Source of the DNA: Actinomycetota bacterium
GTDB taxonomy: Bacteria; Actinomycetota; Acidimicrobiia; Acidimicrobiales; Ilumatobacteraceae
NCBI GenBank assembly: GCA_009703125.1
Contig: WLGS01000004.1
Coordinates: forward strand, 1 to 45,552
Reading direction: 5' to 3'
DNA: 45,552 bases
Below the pieces are notes generated by a model, which worked only from the letters and a program-made list of their open reading frames with translations, did not search any database and was not told where the DNA came from. Both the position numbers and the translations under genes were made by a program. Shown piece after piece: positions 16,493 through 24,222 of the stretch. Each line of letters starts with the position of its first letter. Position 1 is the first letter of the stretch.

Positions 16493-19400
16493 CTACTTCT
16501 CTTCTTCGTCCTTGCGACGACGACGCAAGATTGCAGGAATGACAAGAGCAGCAATCACAGCCAAGCCCAACGGAATCCCCACCAGCAATACCAACGCAGA
16601 CGGCCCCGCGGAGTCTGCACCCACAAACACTGCAAGGGCAAACGTTAACTCTTCACGTTGTTGTGATTCACCTAGCAACACAACGGTGTGTCGTCCATCA
16701 ATCACAGAATCAGGCACCTCATAGGACGCCATCAAGTTTCCAAGTGCCGACACAGTGCTACGACCCAACAACACTGGATCTGAATACATGCGCACTTCCA
16801 CTTGTGATTCGGATCCAAACCCAGTGACTTCAATTTCTATTGAGTCCCCTTGGTCCATACGAATGCGGCCCTCAGAATCAAGTGGTGCACGACCACCTTC
16901 GCGTTGCACAGCAGAAATACGTGCACGCAATACTCCGGCTGCAATCACAAGTTGATTGTTCTCACGCGTGATGGTGGCCTCAATACGTTGACCATTCACC
17001 ACAAGTGCGCCACCACTATCGGCCACTTCTGGCACATCTACAGACGGCAAGGTTGTGGTGGTAGTGCTTGGTACCGGCAAGGTAGTGGTGGGGGCAACAG
17101 TTGTGGCTACACCTTGAGCCACAGGTGTCGGACCTGATGGTCCAGTACCCACAGGTGGCACCGTGGTGCCCGATGACGGCACAGTCGATTGAGTCGGCGC
17201 AACAGTGCCCGAAGGTGCAGTCGATGGCGTTGTGGTGTCTATGGTGACCGTTGATGCCTGTACAGCAGAAGTGGGACCAGTGTTTGAGGCTCCATCAGTC
17301 ACACTATTAGGCGCCAATCGCAGAATGACCGTTCCATCTGAAGTACACGTTGCAGTAATTGAAAACGATGTCCCCGATGATGTCGGTGCGGCAAATGTGC
17401 AGTTCGCGGTACCGAGATTTGAAAAATCTGCGTTTGTTAATCCACTAATGACTTCATCAAAGACAACTGCATATACGAGCGTGCGCGAACCCGCAGGTGA
17501 CGAAGGAGAAGTAACCGTTACTGAAGGGCTAGTCACATCAGCAGATGAAGTCGTAAATCTCACTCCGCCCGCTGCAGTGGGATCATGAAGTGGCGCATTA
17601 TTGCCGGCAATGTCTTTGACGACACCCGCAGAAATTGACAGACACTGCACTGTTGAATGTGCGAAGTTGTTCGGCGGATTCACCGTCACCGTGTCCCCAG
17701 AAACCGTCACAGCTGCCGACGTCGAAGAGATTGTTTGCTCAGTTGTAGGACATGTGGAACCACCAGATTTCACCAAGAAATCACCGATAGCCGCATAAAC
17801 ATCTTCGTTGTAGGTCAATTGAATGTTCGAGTTAACCGCAATACCTACTGCATCACGAGTGGGAGAAATAGCTGTTAAGGCTGGCGCTGTTGTATCAACA
17901 ACGATTGTGAGTGCTGCAGAATTAGCAGAGGTATTGCCATTGACATCGGTATGGGTCGCCACCACAGTCCATGTCCCCTGCGATAAGCCTGACATTGAGC
18001 AGGCATCAAGATATGTGGCCCCAGGTCGCGTACATGTCTTGTCTGCTAATCCGCTACGCGATGCGGTCACAGTAATAGTTCCACCGTTCTCGGCACCGCG
18101 AAAACGGAACTGTGGGTTCACCACCGATGTGATGTTGTCGGTATTAAAGAGGCCCGCATCTGATGCATCACTGAGATCTGGCGTGGTGGGCGGCGCAGGT
18201 GGAGTTACATCGGCAGCAGTGGTGAATTGATACCCCGATGATGAGGAAATCCCTGCGTAACCATTTCCTGCAATATCAGTAAATGCACCTTGATTAATGA
18301 GTACATACAACGCAGTTGATGTAGGGAGATCAACTGTGGGGTTCACCGTGACTGTGGCACCAGAGAACGTGACTTGAGAGGAACTGGCATCAATAGATGT
18401 GACTGTGCTGTTGTCAGATACCTTCTTGATGGTGACATGCTGCCCAGGACCGGGGCCGACATTTTCCGAAAAAGTTAATGTGATGTTCGTGGTGTATTCA
18501 ATTCCTGTCGCACCGTCAGAGGGACTCTGTTGTACCAAAGAGGGAGCGGTTGTATCTGGAGTATCGGTGGATGCGATTGTTCTAGATGCTCCACCGATAC
18601 TCGTATCGCCCACCGCAAGGAATTGACCAGCGCCAAAACCTAATCCGCGCCATTGCCCACTGCCTAAAGAAAGCCAATTAGTTGCACTCGAAAAAGACGT
18701 GCCGTTTACGGTGGTGACGAATCTGGTACTTGATCCAAAGAGAAATACACCATTGCCGAAACGAATACGATGAACATATTGAGGACTAATTCCCAATGAA
18801 GGATGAGTCACGGCACTCCATGAACTGCCCCAGTTCGTAGAACGATACAAATGGTTGGAACCATTGCCCGTAGTCATAATGGCCAAAAGCACACCATTGC
18901 CAAATGCAATGTCATTCAAGAATGTCGAGTTGCTGTTTGTCCAAGTAATGCCGTCAGACGATGTCAATGTGCGGTTGCCCACAAGAATGAATTGCCCGTT
19001 CGCAAAAACCACTGCGTTTGCTGCAACAAAAGTCTGAGGAAAGGAATTGATCTGTGGCAAAGTTTGAATCTGCCACGTTGCACCATTATCGGTAGATCGC
19101 AGAATTCGATTTGCGGTTTCGTTTCCACTAAGCATTCCGGAACTCACCGCAACGAGTACTCCGTTACCGTACGCCACATCATTCCAGTGGGCATCAGCAA
19201 CGGGAACATTGGTGGTGGGAACATTTGCCGCAGTCCACGTCATTCCGTCGTCTGAATATTGAATCTGTCTACCCGCGGTACAAAAAGTCGAACACAATGC
19301 GAAAAACCGATTGTTCACAAACTCAATATTGGAATACCGACCCGCGGTGACATTCGTCGTGCCAGCTACCCAGTCTTGGCCCCCATTGGTTGAATACACC

Positions 19401-19603
19401 GGAGTCGATCCCTCAACCTTGGCCCAGACACCCGCTCCATACGCAGTTGCGTAGTAGGTCGCATTGGCATTAGTGCCCGTCTTATTTTGAAATGTAGGCA
19501 CATACGAAGAGCCCACAACTTCGGATTCATAAACCAACTGTGCCGTCACAGATCCTCCAGCAATCAAAAGAAGAGCGCCAAGAGGTCCCAGAAATCGTTT
19601 CAT
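16493..19603 (-). CDS. Secreted, membrane-anchored surface protein with propeller-like and Ig-like domains
   Basis: A 1036-residue exported protein of unknown function. It opens with a signal peptide (MKRFLGPLGALLLIAGGSVTA). Residues about 40-340 carry repeated Asp-box-like SxDxGxTW motifs (SDDGMTW, STDNGATW, SSDGITW, STNWGSSW), typical of sialidase-like beta-propellers. Two Big_5-type Ig-like domains follow, each opening DTTAPxL...SP (about 345-455 and 565-670) and ending DIAGN; a further beta-sandwich is at about 690-785. Then comes a Thr/Pro/Ser-rich linker, another beta domain, one transmembrane helix (about 1000-1025) and a basic tail (RRRRKDEEEK). There is no LPXTG motif. This suggests an extracellular stalk held in the membrane, perhaps for adhesion or glycan binding. 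The start codon lies inside a palindrome and 7 bases after TAGATT. Confidence 0.85.
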   Translation of the reverse strand: MKRFLGPLGALLLIAGGSVTAQLVYESEVVGSSYVPTFQNKTGTNANATYYATAYGAGVWAKVEGSTPVYSTNGGQDWVAGTTNVTAGRYSNIEFVNNRFFALCSTFCTAGRQIQYSDDGMTWTAANVPTTNVPVADAHWNDVAYGNGVLVAVSSGMLSGNETANRILRSTDNGATWQIQTLPQINSFPQTFVAANAVVFANGQFILVGNRTLTSSDGITWTNSNSTFLNDIAFGNGVLLAIMTTGNGSNHLYRSTNWGSSWSAVTHPSLGISPQYVHRIRFGNGVFLFGSSTRFVTTVNGTSFSSATNWLSLGSGQWRGLGFGAGQFLAVGDTSIGGASRTIASTDTPDTTAPSLVQQSPSDGATGIEYTTNITLTFSENVGPGPGQHVTIKKVSDNSTVTSIDASSSQVTFSGATVTVNPTVDLPTSTALYVLINQGAFTDIAGNGYAGISSSSGYQFTTAADVTPPAPPTTPDLSDASDAGLFNTDNITSVVNPQFRFRGAENGGTITVTASRSGLADKTCTRPGATYLDACSMSGLSQGTWTVVATHTDVNGNTSANSAALTIVVDTTAPALTAISPTRDAVGIAVNSNIQLTYNEDVYAAIGDFLVKSGGSTCPTTEQTISSTSAAVTVSGDTVTVNPPNNFAHSTVQCLSISAGVVKDIAGNNAPLHDPTAAGGVRFTTSSADVTSPSVTVTSPSSPAGSRTLVYAVVFDEVISGLTNADFSNLGTANCTFAAPTSSGTSFSITATCTSDGTVILRLAPNSVTDGASNTGPTSAVQASTVTIDTTTPSTAPSGTVAPTQSTVPSSGTTVPPVGTGPSGPTPVAQGVATTVAPTTTLPVPSTTTTTLPSVDVPEVADSGGALVVNGQRIEATITRENNQLVIAAGVLRARISAVQREGGRAPLDSEGRIRMDQGDSIEIEVTGFGSESQVEVRMYSDPVLLGRSTVSALGNLMASYEVPDSVIDGRHTVVLLGESQQREELTFALAVFVGADSAGPSALVLLVGIPLGLAVIAALVIPAILRRRRKDEEEK

Positions 19604-19640
19604 TGGAGAAAATCTACTTCATTTGTAGATTTTCTTCAAT
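19602..19640. promoter_or_regulatory. 39-base palindrome over the surface-protein start
   Basis: Arms of 16 bases (19602-19617 and 19625-19640) match with one G/T mismatch around a 7-base spacer. The minus-strand arm contains the TAGATT -10-like box (19611-19616) and the ATG of the surface protein; the plus-strand arm carries the mirror-image TAGATT at 19626-19631. It is AT-rich with no proper U-tail, so an operator or translation-blocking hairpin fits better than a terminator for the upstream membrane-protein gene. Confidence 0.55.
19611..19616 (-). promoter_or_regulatory. Putative leaderless -10 box of the surface-protein gene
   Basis: Minus-strand TAGATT, then TTCTCCA (7 bases), then ATG at 19603. 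There is no Shine-Dalgarno sequence; TTCTCC is pyrimidine-rich. The box lies inside the palindrome at 19602-19640, so a protein bound there would block it. Confidence 0.5.
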
Positions 19641-19666
19641 TGAATCGTGGTCTAGCCCCGATGAAT

Positions 19667-20065
19667 TTAGGCGGACTGCCCCACCAGCATTGCGCGAATG
19701 CCGAGGCCCATGAGGAAGAGACCACCAAAGCCATACAACAAATACACGCGACCCTTGAGTTGGTGACGGTACGAGTAAATGATGGCTACTGCCATAACGG
19801 AGACAAAACCATAGAAAGCATGAAATGCAGGAAATTCCATTTTTTCTTTGTTCACAATGGCAACACCGATGGCCACTTGCACAAACACGGTGAACTGAGC
19901 TGCACCTGTGTACCACCACAAAGCACGAGTGCGAAGTGGCTGAATCTTGTGCGCAGCCAAGGCCCACACACCAGCGAATCCGTTGGCAATAATCGTGATC
20001 CACGCCCACGAAAGATGGGAGTCATACAACGAAGATGTCGTATCAAGTACCGCAGAGGAAATCAC
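19667..20065 (-). CDS. Small integral membrane protein of unknown function
   Basis: A 132-residue protein with four predicted transmembrane helices (about residues 18-38, 48-70, 80-100 and 108-126) and short, basic loops. Aromatic and charged motifs (WAWITIIANGFAGVWALAAH, LRTRALWWYTGAAQFTVFVQ, FPAFHAFYGFV) include His in or near membrane segments, which could bind haem or metal, but no family could be named. The GTG start at 20063-20065 lies 6 bases after TAGATT on the minus strand, a leaderless arrangement. It lies 33 bases downstream of the phosphatase gene and 63 bases upstream of the surface-protein start. Confidence 0.8.
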   Translation of the reverse strand: MISSAVLDTTSSLYDSHLSWAWITIIANGFAGVWALAAHKIQPLRTRALWWYTGAAQFTVFVQVAIGVAIVNKEKMEFPAFHAFYGFVSVMAVAIIYSYRHQLKGRVYLLYGFGGLFLMGLGIRAMLVGQSA

Positions 20066-20071
20066 GCTCTA

Positions 20072-20077
20072 AATCTA
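20072..20077 (-). promoter_or_regulatory. Putative leaderless -10 box of the small membrane protein
   Basis: Minus-strand TAGATT followed by TAGAGC (6 bases) and GTG at 20065. It uses the same hexamer as the surface-protein gene 460 bases downstream, so the two genes may respond alike. Confidence 0.48.
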
Positions 20078-20098
20078 GTCGCCAAAGTTCAATGTTGA

Positions 20099-20662
20099 CT
20101 AACGGATCAGCGTGTCAGCTTCCCCACCCATTTCTATAAGAAATAGACCTTCGTCACTCACATCAAAAACCGACACCGAACAGTTATCTAGGTGCCCGAT
20201 TACCACACGATCATCATCGGTAGCTGCGCCAATCACTGCGTTGATAGCAATGAAATGACTAAAGATCACAGTGTCCGTGCGTAACGATTGCACAAGACGA
20301 GCAACATCGTCGCGATAGGTGCGATAATGCGCCCCGGACGTCTGGGCCACTTGTTCCCACGTTCCCGACATCGCCTCACGTAGCCACTCCACTCGATTTT
20401 CCAGTTCGTAGCCCTCTGGCGAGGGAATCTCTCCCACCAAAGATTCAATACGCACATCCTGCTTCCATGCGGTAGCCAAAGGGAATGCTGTCTGTTGGCA
20501 ACGCAGAAGTGGGCTCGACAAGACAGGCAATGGACCCAACGAGGACAACCGCGTTGCCACCTGCAGTGCTTGTGCACGACCCAATTCGTCAAGACCTGGA
20601 TCGGGATCAACATTCCAGCCTGCAGCGGCGCGACCATGTCGCACCATGTAAATGCGGCTCAT
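20099..20662 (-). CDS. Histidine phosphatase superfamily protein
   Basis: A 187-residue protein of the phosphoglycerate-mutase-like branch. The catalytic RHG is at residues 8-10 (YMVRHGRAAAGW), a conserved Arg occurs in LSSPLLRCQQTA, and the second His is in VIFSHFIAINAVIG, where most relatives have HxG; here the residue after His is Phe. The protein would transfer phosphate through His9. The substrate is unknown. It overlaps the PIG-L deacetylase gene by 4 bases (ATGA), and both follow a CoA-racemase gene, so the three form a small operon. Confidence 0.88.
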   Translation of the reverse strand: MSRIYMVRHGRAAAGWNVDPDPGLDELGRAQALQVATRLSSLGPLPVLSSPLLRCQQTAFPLATAWKQDVRIESLVGEIPSPEGYELENRVEWLREAMSGTWEQVAQTSGAHYRTYRDDVARLVQSLRTDTVIFSHFIAINAVIGAATDDDRVVIGHLDNCSVSVFDVSDEGLFLIEMGGEADTLIR

Positions 20663-21456
20663 GCGAAAATCCAGCCATCGCGCAATGGCTCGGTGCTTCC
20701 TGGCTCAATGAACCACTCCACACCAAACATCATCGCAAATGCACCATCGTCCATTGCGAGGAAAAAACTGTTCTCTTGTAATTGACTGGTATGGCAACGC
20801 ATAGCGTCTCGCTTACGTGCAGAAAAATCTGTGACATCAACACGCAAGTTGATTTCTGCCTCAGGTGTGCCGAATGGATTGCCATCATCTGCAGGACCAT
20901 CGGGATTAAAGCCCTCTTCTTCTTTCAAAAAACCGGCGTCACGAGCCATTTGAATGTTGCGCCTGATGAGGTCGCGATTCATTGTTCCTTCCAACAATCG
21001 CACCTCGGGTACCAAGACCGCGGCCGCATGTCCCACTTTGTGCACCATGATGTGATCTGGGTGACCGTATCCGCCATGCCAGTCGTATGCGGTAAGCACA
21101 TCAGCATTTTCTTCTCGAAGAACTTCAGCTAATGCAGATGCTGCAGTGTGCACATCTGCATTACAGAATGCGCCGGGATTTTTGTTTTGTTCCCAACCCG
21201 TCATTCCACTGTCTTCATATCCCAACCACACGACTCGCTGAATTCCTAAAGTCGCAGCTGACTTCATCGTTTCTTCGCGACGGACATCTACCAACGACAC
21301 ACCATTGGCCATACCATCGGGAATTTCACCATGGTCACCATTTGTGGCAACAACAAGAACTACCCGATGACCCTCTTGTGCAGCACGAGCGATGGTTCCA
21401 CCAGTTCCAATGCACTCATCGTCGGGGTGTGCATGAAAACAGACGAGAGTTCCCAC
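20659..21456 (-). CDS. PIG-L (LmbE) family deacetylase
   Basis: A 265-residue zinc-dependent N-acetyl-sugar deacetylase. The metal and catalytic motif HAHPDDE is at residues 8-14 and a second metal His is in WHGGYGHPDHIMVH. The family includes MshB and Mca of the mycothiol pathway of actinobacteria; the rest is too general to pick one. The C-terminus contains DVTDFSARKRDAMRCHTSQLQ, also seen in LmbE-type proteins close to Mca/MshB. It begins at GTG 21454-21456 immediately after the racemase gene with no spacer and overlaps the phosphatase gene by 4 bases. A thiol-detoxification role is possible but unproven. Confidence 0.88.
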   Translation of the reverse strand: MGTLVCFHAHPDDECIGTGGTIARAAQEGHRVVLVVATNGDHGEIPDGMANGVSLVDVRREETMKSAATLGIQRVVWLGYEDSGMTGWEQNKNPGAFCNADVHTAASALAEVLREENADVLTAYDWHGGYGHPDHIMVHKVGHAAAVLVPEVRLLEGTMNRDLIRRNIQMARDAGFLKEEEGFNPDGPADDGNPFGTPEAEINLRVDVTDFSARKRDAMRCHTSQLQENSFFLAMDDGAFAMMFGVEWFIEPGSTEPLRDGWIFA

Positions 21457-22611
21457 TTACTGTGCCTGCTTGGCAGCACCAGATGACAACAGTGCATCTG
21501 CATTTCCTACACCCCAGTCACGCAGGATGTCTGCAGTGTGTTGACCAGGGTGAGCCGATGGGCGTTCGACCGTCGGTGTTGTGCGAGAAAAACGAGGTGC
21601 AGGTGCAGGCTGCATATGGCCATTGATATTGACAAACGTCTTGCGCTCCACGTTGTGGGGATGCGCTGCTGCCTCACTCATAGTTAACACCGGGGCAAAA
21701 CAGACATCAGTTGCTTCCATGATGGCGCACCACTCATCACGCGACTTTTTCTTCATCACCTCACGCAGGCGTTCCTTGAGATGTGGCCACATGGATTGAT
21801 CCATTTGTCGTGCAAACTCTACGTCACCTTCAAGTCCAGTTAAACGAAGTAGCTCGGCATAGAACTGCGGCTCAATTGATCCGAGCGAGACGTATTTTCC
21901 ATCGCTGCATTCGAATACATCATAAAAATGCGCACCGGTGTCCAAGAGATTTGTTCCTGGTGCATTCTCATCAAAGATTCCCATGGACTTAAATGACCAG
22001 AACATCGACATCAAAGTGGCGGCACCATCGACCATTGCAGTATCTACAACTTGTCCAGCTCCACTCTTTTGTGCCTCAAGTAGTCCACATACAACTCCAT
22101 ACGCCAAGAACATTCCGCCGCCACCGAAGTCGCCCACCATATTCAGTGGAGGTAGTGGCATCTCGTCTTTGCGGGCAAAATGCGCCAGCGAACCAGCCAA
22201 GGCGATGTAGTTGATGTCGTGGCCCGCTGCTTGGGCATACATTCCCTCTTGACCCCAACCAGTCATACGTCCAAACACCAATTTCGGATTGCGCGCCAAA
22301 CACACGTCTGGACCCACACCGAGTCGTTCCATAACGCCTGGACGAAAGCCTTCAATCAAACCATCTGCTTTTTCCACTAATTGCAACAAAGCTTCCACAC
22401 CATCGGGGTGCTTCAGATCCAGTGCAATATTGCGCCGCCCACGTAACATCAGGTCGCCTGCAGGCTTATCACCAGCAGGACCACGAACTGCTTGTGCACG
22501 ATCTACACGAATGACTTCTGCACCCATGTCAGCCAACATCATCGCTGCAAATGGGCCAGGTCCAATACCTGCAATTTCAATAATTCTGTATCCGCTCAAT
22601 GGACCAGCCAT
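21457..22611 (-). CDS. mcr: Alpha-methylacyl-CoA racemase (CoA transferase family III fold)
   Basis: A 384-residue member of the CaiB/CoA-transferase III fold, of the racemase type. It has the N-terminal LSGYRIIEIAGIGPGPFAAM and MLADMGAEVIRVDR, and the racemase signature GHDINYIALAGSL (about residues 125-138) with the His and Asp acid/base, followed by NMVGDFGGGGMFLAYG. It would invert the 2-methyl centre of branched acyl-CoAs so that beta-oxidation can proceed, which fits the acyl-CoA enzymes at 38058 and 41577-43373. ATG 22609-22611 is chosen for its strong AAGGAG site; residues upstream overlap the next gene and are not family sequence. Confidence 0.9.
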   Translation of the reverse strand: MAGPLSGYRIIEIAGIGPGPFAAMMLADMGAEVIRVDRAQAVRGPAGDKPAGDLMLRGRRNIALDLKHPDGVEALLQLVEKADGLIEGFRPGVMERLGVGPDVCLARNPKLVFGRMTGWGQEGMYAQAAGHDINYIALAGSLAHFARKDEMPLPPLNMVGDFGGGGMFLAYGVVCGLLEAQKSGAGQVVDTAMVDGAATLMSMFWSFKSMGIFDENAPGTNLLDTGAHFYDVFECSDGKYVSLGSIEPQFYAELLRLTGLEGDVEFARQMDQSMWPHLKERLREVMKKKSRDEWCAIMEATDVCFAPVLTMSEAAAHPHNVERKTFVNINGHMQPAPAPRFSRTTPTVERPSAHPGQHTADILRDWGVGNADALLSSGAAKQAQ

Positions 22612-22643
22612 GTCAAATCTCCTTGTGTAGTGAATGAATGTGA

Positions 22644-23528
22644 TTACGAATGAACACGCCGTGCATGTGACGCGATGGCGTCGACAAACAGCGACCACAA
22701 TGGACGTGGAAGGTCATGTCCCATGTCGGCAAGCATCATGAGAATTGATCCAGGCACTAGCTCGGCAGTGCGCTCACCACCAGATGGTGTGAGCAATGTG
22801 TCATCTCGGCCATGGATCACCAAAGTGGGTATTGAAAGTGTCCGAAGTTTTTCGCTGCGATCACCTGATGCATAGATCGCCGCCATTTGACGATGCGTCC
22901 CTTCGGGATAGAAGCTGCGATCAAACTCACGTGCGGCGCGTGCGCGTGCTTCATCGAGATCGAAATACTTCTTCGAGCACCACACTGCCCAGTTTTTTGC
23001 ACCTTCAATATAGGCAGCACGATCTTCTGGTGGCGGCGCAACGAGTGTGTTAAGCGCTTCAGGAGTAGGCGTGCCGTAGGCCATGTCACCAGGCACCGAC
23101 ATAATGCTGGTGAGACTCAGTACGCGACGGGGAAATTCGATAGCGAGAGTTTGGGCAATCATGCCACCCATCGATGCTCCGACAATGTGCGCTGCATCGA
23201 TTCCCAAACCGTCAAGCACACCTACTGCATCTGCAGCCATATCCGACAATGTGTAGGGCACTGGCGGTGGCGGATCTCCCATCAGGGCCGCTGCGGTCAC
23301 TGCACCCACATCAACCATGACACCATCGTGCTTATAGGACAGCCCGCAGTCACGGTTGTCAAAGCGCACCACGTGAAAGCCTGCATCCACATACATCTGC
23401 AAGAACTCATCGGGCCAAGCGGTCATCTGGGCGCCAAAACCCATGATCCACAACATTGTGGGATTCGAGGGATTACCCATCGATTCGTATTCCAAGAAGA
23501 CTCCCGAAGGAAGGGTTACCTGCGCCAT
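22644..23528 (-). CDS. Alpha/beta hydrolase
   Basis: A 294-residue alpha/beta hydrolase. The nucleophile elbow GASMGG places the catalytic Ser at residue 119, the acid is probably the Asp in HGRDDTLL, and the His is in MGHDLPRPLW near the C-terminus. A HG-type oxyanion region is seen as WIMGFGAQM, and RFDNRDCGLS is typical of the esterase/methylesterase group around aclacinomycin methylesterase. A cap domain lies between about residues 150 and 220. The substrate cannot be given. The start ATG 23526-23528 is 6 bases after GAGAAT. It lies 32 bases before the racemase gene and may be transcribed with it. Confidence 0.88.
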   Translation of the reverse strand: MAQVTLPSGVFLEYESMGNPSNPTMLWIMGFGAQMTAWPDEFLQMYVDAGFHVVRFDNRDCGLSYKHDGVMVDVGAVTAAALMGDPPPPVPYTLSDMAADAVGVLDGLGIDAAHIVGASMGGMIAQTLAIEFPRRVLSLTSIMSVPGDMAYGTPTPEALNTLVAPPPEDRAAYIEGAKNWAVWCSKKYFDLDEARARAAREFDRSFYPEGTHRQMAAIYASGDRSEKLRTLSIPTLVIHGRDDTLLTPSGGERTAELVPGSILMMLADMGHDLPRPLWSLFVDAIASHARRVHS

Positions 23529-23534
23529 TTGCCT

Positions 23535-23540
23535 ATTCTC
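23535..23540 (-). promoter_or_regulatory. Possible leaderless -10 box of the alpha/beta hydrolase gene
   Basis: Minus-strand GAGAAT followed by AGGCAA (6 bases) and ATG at 23528. The hexamer lacks the first T of TANNNT but is identical to the one before nucS at 40909. No good ribosome-binding site is present. Confidence 0.35.
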
Positions 23541-23577
23541 ACAGGTTCACGGCGGTGCCGCGAAAGCGAGAGAGCCC

Positions 23578-24189
23578 TCAATCAATGAGGCGGCGCTTTT
23601 GCTCCTCAAACTCTTCTTGAGTCAGCACTCCCCGGTCGCGCAAACCCTCAAGACGTTCCAATTCATGGGCAATCCCCGCCAACGACGGCGCCCCCTCAAA
23701 TCGTTGCTGCTTGTCGCGCTGAATCGTGGAATGAATGATGTTCTGCACTTCCTCGGGTCTTGCGATATCGGAGAACACTTGCTGGCCTTCCTGGCCACCA
23801 GATTCCACCAACAGATCACCCACTTGCAAAAGGCGTTCGAAAATTGTTTGAGCAAAATTCACGTTATTCACGCGCTCAAGGGGAATCTCCACGCCGTTGC
23901 GCGCAACAACACCTTGGCGATAAATCAAACGATGCGATGTCACCACAAAATACGTTGTACGCCACTTGATCAAAGCGACAATCAACCACGACATCGACAC
24001 AATGATTGCGGCCAACCCCACATAGGTCACCGCAGTTTCCCACCAGCCCGACACTTTGGAGCGCAGATAGATGGTGCCCAACATGGACACAACCAAAGAA
24101 ATGGACTCGGGTCCAAAAAACCACCAATGGGGATGGAGGTCCAATACAAGTGTTTCACCATCATTGAGGTGGCGAGGGGAAAAGGGCAT
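23578..24189 (-). CDS. Membrane protein with bacterial PH domain and SHOCT tail
   Basis: A 203-residue protein. Two transmembrane helices (about residues 28-45 and 55-75) precede a bacterial PH (bPH2, YdbS-like) domain with the motif RTTYFVVTSHRLIYRQGVV and LERVNNVNFAQTIFERLLQVGDL. The C-terminus is a SHOCT module (LERLEGLRDRGVLTQEEFEEQKRRLI), a short domain often attached to such proteins for oligomerisation. The function is unknown; relatives are membrane-associated. ATG 24187-24189 is preceded by TACCCT and 6 bases, a leaderless pattern. It is divergent from the helicase gene with only 33 bases between the starts. Confidence 0.88.
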   Translation of the reverse strand: MPFSPRHLNDGETLVLDLHPHWWFFGPESISLVVSMLGTIYLRSKVSGWWETAVTYVGLAAIIVSMSWLIVALIKWRTTYFVVTSHRLIYRQGVVARNGVEIPLERVNNVNFAQTIFERLLQVGDLLVESGGQEGQQVFSDIARPEEVQNIIHSTIQRDKQQRFEGAPSLAGIAHELERLEGLRDRGVLTQEEFEEQKRRLID

Positions 24190-24195
24190 GTCAAA

Positions 24196-24201
24196 AGGGT
24201 A
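24196..24201 (-). promoter_or_regulatory. Putative leaderless -10 box of the bPH/SHOCT gene
   Basis: Minus-strand TACCCT, then TTTGAC (6 bases), then ATG at 24189. It faces the uvrD2 box only 9 bases away. Confidence 0.45.
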
Positions 24202-24210
24202 GCAACCGCC

Positions 24211-24216
24211 TAGTTT
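24211..24216 (+). promoter_or_regulatory. Putative leaderless -10 box of uvrD2
   Basis: TAGTTT, then CAAGGG (6 bases), then GTG at 24223. This supports the GTG as start. CAAGGG could weakly pair with 16S rRNA but touches the start codon. Confidence 0.42.
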
Positions 24217-24222
24217 CAAGGG

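Noticed and set aside
19487-20098. A 203-codon plus-strand frame over the small membrane protein
   Set aside because: Cys/His-rich nonsense-like composition, antisense to a convincing four-helix protein with a promoter box.
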